From Pseudomonadota bacterium (GTDB lineage Bacteria; Pseudomonadota; Alphaproteobacteria; Reyranellales; Reyranellaceae): a DNA stretch of 10,275 nucleotides. The position numbers were made by a program, and so were the translations under genes. The notes under the pieces were generated by a model that saw nothing but the letters and a program-made list of their open reading frames with translations, was not told where the DNA came from and ran no database searches. This document shows positions 8,405-10,275 of this stretch, in pieces; within the stretch, counting starts at the first letter, position 1, and each line of letters starts with the position of its first letter. Location of the stretch: positions 1-10,275 of the forward strand of contig JAEZHS010000154.1 in NCBI GenBank assembly GCA_023436825.1, read 5' to 3'.

Positions 8405-9262
8405 ATGAGCCCGGACACCACGAACATGAGCCTGAACAACACCCTGCATCTCGGCAGGCCACAGCCCGAGGAGTTGGTTCCGGCGCGCTACGCGCTGCGT
8501 GTCGGCGAGATTGACGTGCTGGTGGTCAGCGATGGGGTGCTGAAGCTGCCAGCCGCGACCTTGGCCACCAATGCCGACCCGGCCGCCCGGGCGGCCTGGC
8601 TGAACGACATGTTCCTGCCGCCGGACACGTTCGATTGGCCGCTGAACGTGCTCGTGGTGCGGAGCGGCGGCCACACCATCCTCATCGACTCCGGGTAAGG
8701 AGGGGAGTACCCGAACTTCCCGCGGGCCGGGAGTTTTCCGCTGCGACTGGCGGCCGCCGGCATCGATCTCGCGTCCGTGACCGACGTGGTGCTCACCCAT
8801 ATGCACATGGACCACGTTGGCGGGCTGCTCGTCGACGGGGTGAAGGACCAGCTGCGTCCGGACCTGCGGATTCACGTGGCGGCGGCCGAGGTCAAGTTCT
8901 GGGCGTCGCCCGATTTCTCCCACACCTCCATGCCGTCGCCGGTGCCGCCCGTGCTTCGGTCGGTCGCCAAGCGGTTCCTGGACGAGTACGGCAGCCAGCT
9001 GCGGCCGTTCGAGGAGGAGCACGAGGTGACGCCGGGGGGGCGCCCGTCGCACCGGCGGCCACACACCCGGGCACAGCGTGGTCGACCTCGCGTCCGGCGA
9101 CGACCGGCTGACGTTCGCCGGCCACGCCATCTTCCCGGTCCGGTTCGACCACCCCGACTGGCACAACGGCTTCGAACACGACCCCGAGGAGTCGGCCCGC
9201 GTTCGGGGCCCGTCTCTTGCGGGAGCTGGCGGCGACCGGCGGGACGTTGATGAGTTCACGCC
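8405..9262 (+). pseudogene. Broken MBL-fold metallo-hydrolase gene
   Basis: This is the remnant of a metallo-beta-lactamase-fold hydrolase, recognised by HMHMDH (8798-8815, zinc site 1/2 motif) and GGHTPGH near 9054-9074. The start at 8405 has AGGAG (8394-8398) 6 nt upstream. Reading breaks three times: an in-frame TAA at 8696-8698 in DSG*GGEYP; a +1 shift in a run of seven G (9034-9040), where removing one G restores TPGGARRTGGHTPGH; and another +1 in CGGGGCCC near 9203-9210, where removing one G restores ARVRARLLRELAATGGTL. The bridging-ligand position reads AGH instead of the usual GD. The C-terminal end is absent: homology stops at MSSRP, exactly at the neighbouring SDR stop. Arg codons are mostly CGG, unlike the neighbours. 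Sequencing error could explain a G-run shift but hardly all the lesions. Confidence 0.85.
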
Positions 9263-10237
9263 CTAGTTGGCGCCGAGCTTCCAGCCGACCTCCTTGGCCA
9301 GCGTCTGGAAGAAGTCGGCGTCGTAGGCCCGCTCGGGCGTCTCGCGCACCATGCGGTCGATCTTTTCGGCGTCCTTGCCGACCAGGATGCGCCAGCGCTC
9401 GGCCTTGACGCCGTCAAGAATGATCGTGGCGGCTTCGGCCGCGGTGGTCGGCGCATCCTCGAGGAAGCGGCGGGCGCGCTCGTGGGCGAGCTTGCCGATG
9501 TCCTGGTCGGTGAGCTTGGACACGTCGACGCCCATCGACGCCACGCGGGCGCGCATCTGTGCCAGTTCCTTGGGCGTGAAGTCGGGCGAATCGTGGCCGG
9601 CCTGGATCTTGCGCGAGTTGGTGACGATCGAGGTGCCGATATGGCCCGGCATCACCACCGAGCACTTGATGTGCGGCGCGTTCATGTTGAGGTCGGTCTG
9701 CAGCGCCTCGCTGAAACCCTTCACCGCGAACTTGGCGGCGCTGTAGGCGGTGTGCGGCACCATCGGGCCGATCGACGCCCAGAAGCCGTTGACGCTGGAG
9801 GTGTTGACGATGTGGCCGCGGTCGGCCTTCAGCATCATCGGCAGGAAGGCGCGGGTGCAGTAGTAGACGCCGAACCAGCAGATATTGAAGGTGCGCTCCC
9901 ATTCCGAGCGCTCGTGCACGATCATGCTGCCGCCGCCGCCGATGCCGGCATTGTTGAACAGCAGGTGGATCTTGTCGGTGTCATGATCGCGCGCGACCTC
10001 GGCGGCGAAGCGCTTGACGTCGTCCTCGTTGGAGACGTCGGCCAGGTGCGTGGTGATGCGCAGCCCCTGCGGCAGGCGTTCGGCCTCGCACAGCCGCTTG
10101 GTCTCGGCCATCGCCGGGGCCGACACGTCGCACATCGCAACGCTGCAGCCCTCGGCCACGAGCTGGCGGGCGAGCTCGCGCCCCATGCCCGTGCCGCCGC
10201 CGGTGATGACGGCGATCCGCCCTGCGAGATCCTTCAT
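9263..10237 (-). CDS. SDR family oxidoreductase with long C-terminal region
   Basis: A 324-aa short-chain dehydrogenase/reductase, longer than the classical 250 aa by a C-terminal extension of about 70 residues. It shows TGGGTGMG (12-19), D37 after beta-2 (NAD-leaning), NNAG (95-98), catalytic Ser in NTSS (147 or 148) and Y165-x3-K169 (YSAAK). VMPGHIGTSI (195-204) is the usual segment after the active site. The start at 10237 is chosen for AAGGA (10244-10248), 6 nt upstream; an ATG at 10261 would add eight unlikely residues. Its stop (9263-9265) directly abuts the end of the broken MBL gene, with no 3' spacer. It is only distantly similar to the SDR at 685-1443, so they are not recent duplicates. 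The substrate is unknown. Confidence 0.92.
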   Translation of the reverse strand: MKDLAGRIAVITGGGTGMGRELARQLVAEGCSVAMCDVSAPAMAETKRLCEAERLPQGLRITTHLADVSNEDDVKRFAAEVARDHDTDKIHLLFNNAGIGGGGSMIVHERSEWERTFNICWFGVYYCTRAFLPMMLKADRGHIVNTSSVNGFWASIGPMVPHTAYSAAKFAVKGFSEALQTDLNMNAPHIKCSVVMPGHIGTSIVTNSRKIQAGHDSPDFTPKELAQMRARVASMGVDVSKLTDQDIGKLAHERARRFLEDAPTTAAEAATIILDGVKAERWRILVGKDAEKIDRMVRETPERAYDADFFQTLAKEVGWKLGAN

Positions 10238-10275
10238 GTGGTTTCCTTTCTCCGTTGTCATCCCGAGCGTAAGCG
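10238..10275 (-). other. Leader of the second SDR, cut by the window end
   Basis: Only 38 bp are visible. They hold the Shine-Dalgarno AAGGA (10244-10248 on minus) that decides the SDR start, with no visible promoter. The promoter must lie beyond the window. Confidence 0.5.

Noticed and set aside
8696..8698. TAA in the MBL gene as programmed readthrough or recoding
   Set aside because: Two later frameshifts and the missing C-terminus make decay the simpler reading.
9132..9146. GGTCCGG inside the MBL pseudogene as another repeat copy
   Set aside because: It lacks the hairpin and the AAG-ATCATGA tail and reads as normal codons of the conserved FPVRFDHPDW segment.
7514..9259. A single 581-codon minus-strand open frame
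   Set aside because: Only the part from 8215 down is coding: it has a ribosome site, a signal peptide and HHE motifs. The upstream half is antisense to the MBL gene and shows no family pattern.

Overview
The window looks like a chromosomal stretch of a high-GC alphaproteobacterium. A Rhizobiales/Rhodospirillales-type soil lineage (Reyranella- or Bradyrhizobium-like) is my guess from protein style and C-ending codons, not from any search. No rRNA, tRNA, CRISPR array or recognisable transposase gene is visible.

Layout. (1) Positions 1-62 hold one and a half copies of a short palindromic repeat, directly behind a Nudix gene. (2) A minus-strand pair, an SDR oxidoreductase (685-1443) followed by a Nudix hydrolase (63-671), is probably one transcript. 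(3) A divergent intergenic region (1444-1665) separates it from (4) a complete five-gene peptide-type ABC importer operon on the plus strand: Tat-exported binding protein, two permeases and two ATPases (1666-7387). A hairpin with a UUCG loop lies between the binding protein and the first permease, and the later genes are tightly packed or overlap. (5) A strong terminator-like hairpin (7396-7419) and a two-armed palindrome (7418-7498) fill the gap to (6) a convergent gene for a Tat-type exported hemerythrin-like protein (7514-8215). (7) A metallo-beta-lactamase-fold hydrolase gene (8405-9262) is clearly broken: in-frame stop, two frameshifts, altered metal-ligand positions and no C-terminal end. 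(8) A second, unrelated SDR (9263-10237, minus) abuts it with no gap.

How the genes work together. The ABC operon is self-sufficient: capture in the periplasm, passage through a DppB/DppC-type channel, and drive by a DppD/DppF-type ATPase pair. Peptides or other small amphipathic solutes are the likely cargo. The divergent SDR and Nudix genes may share its control region, but nothing in the sequence proves a common pathway.

The most unusual content is not a protein system. It is a small family of hairpin repeats with a constant tail (GGTCCGGAAG plus about ATCATGA) and arms that vary in sequence but stay complementary. Copies sit at the 3' ends of genes at both 1-62 and 7418-7498. The second notable feature is the decaying, probably foreign, MBL gene. 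I see no convincing new defence or biosynthetic system.
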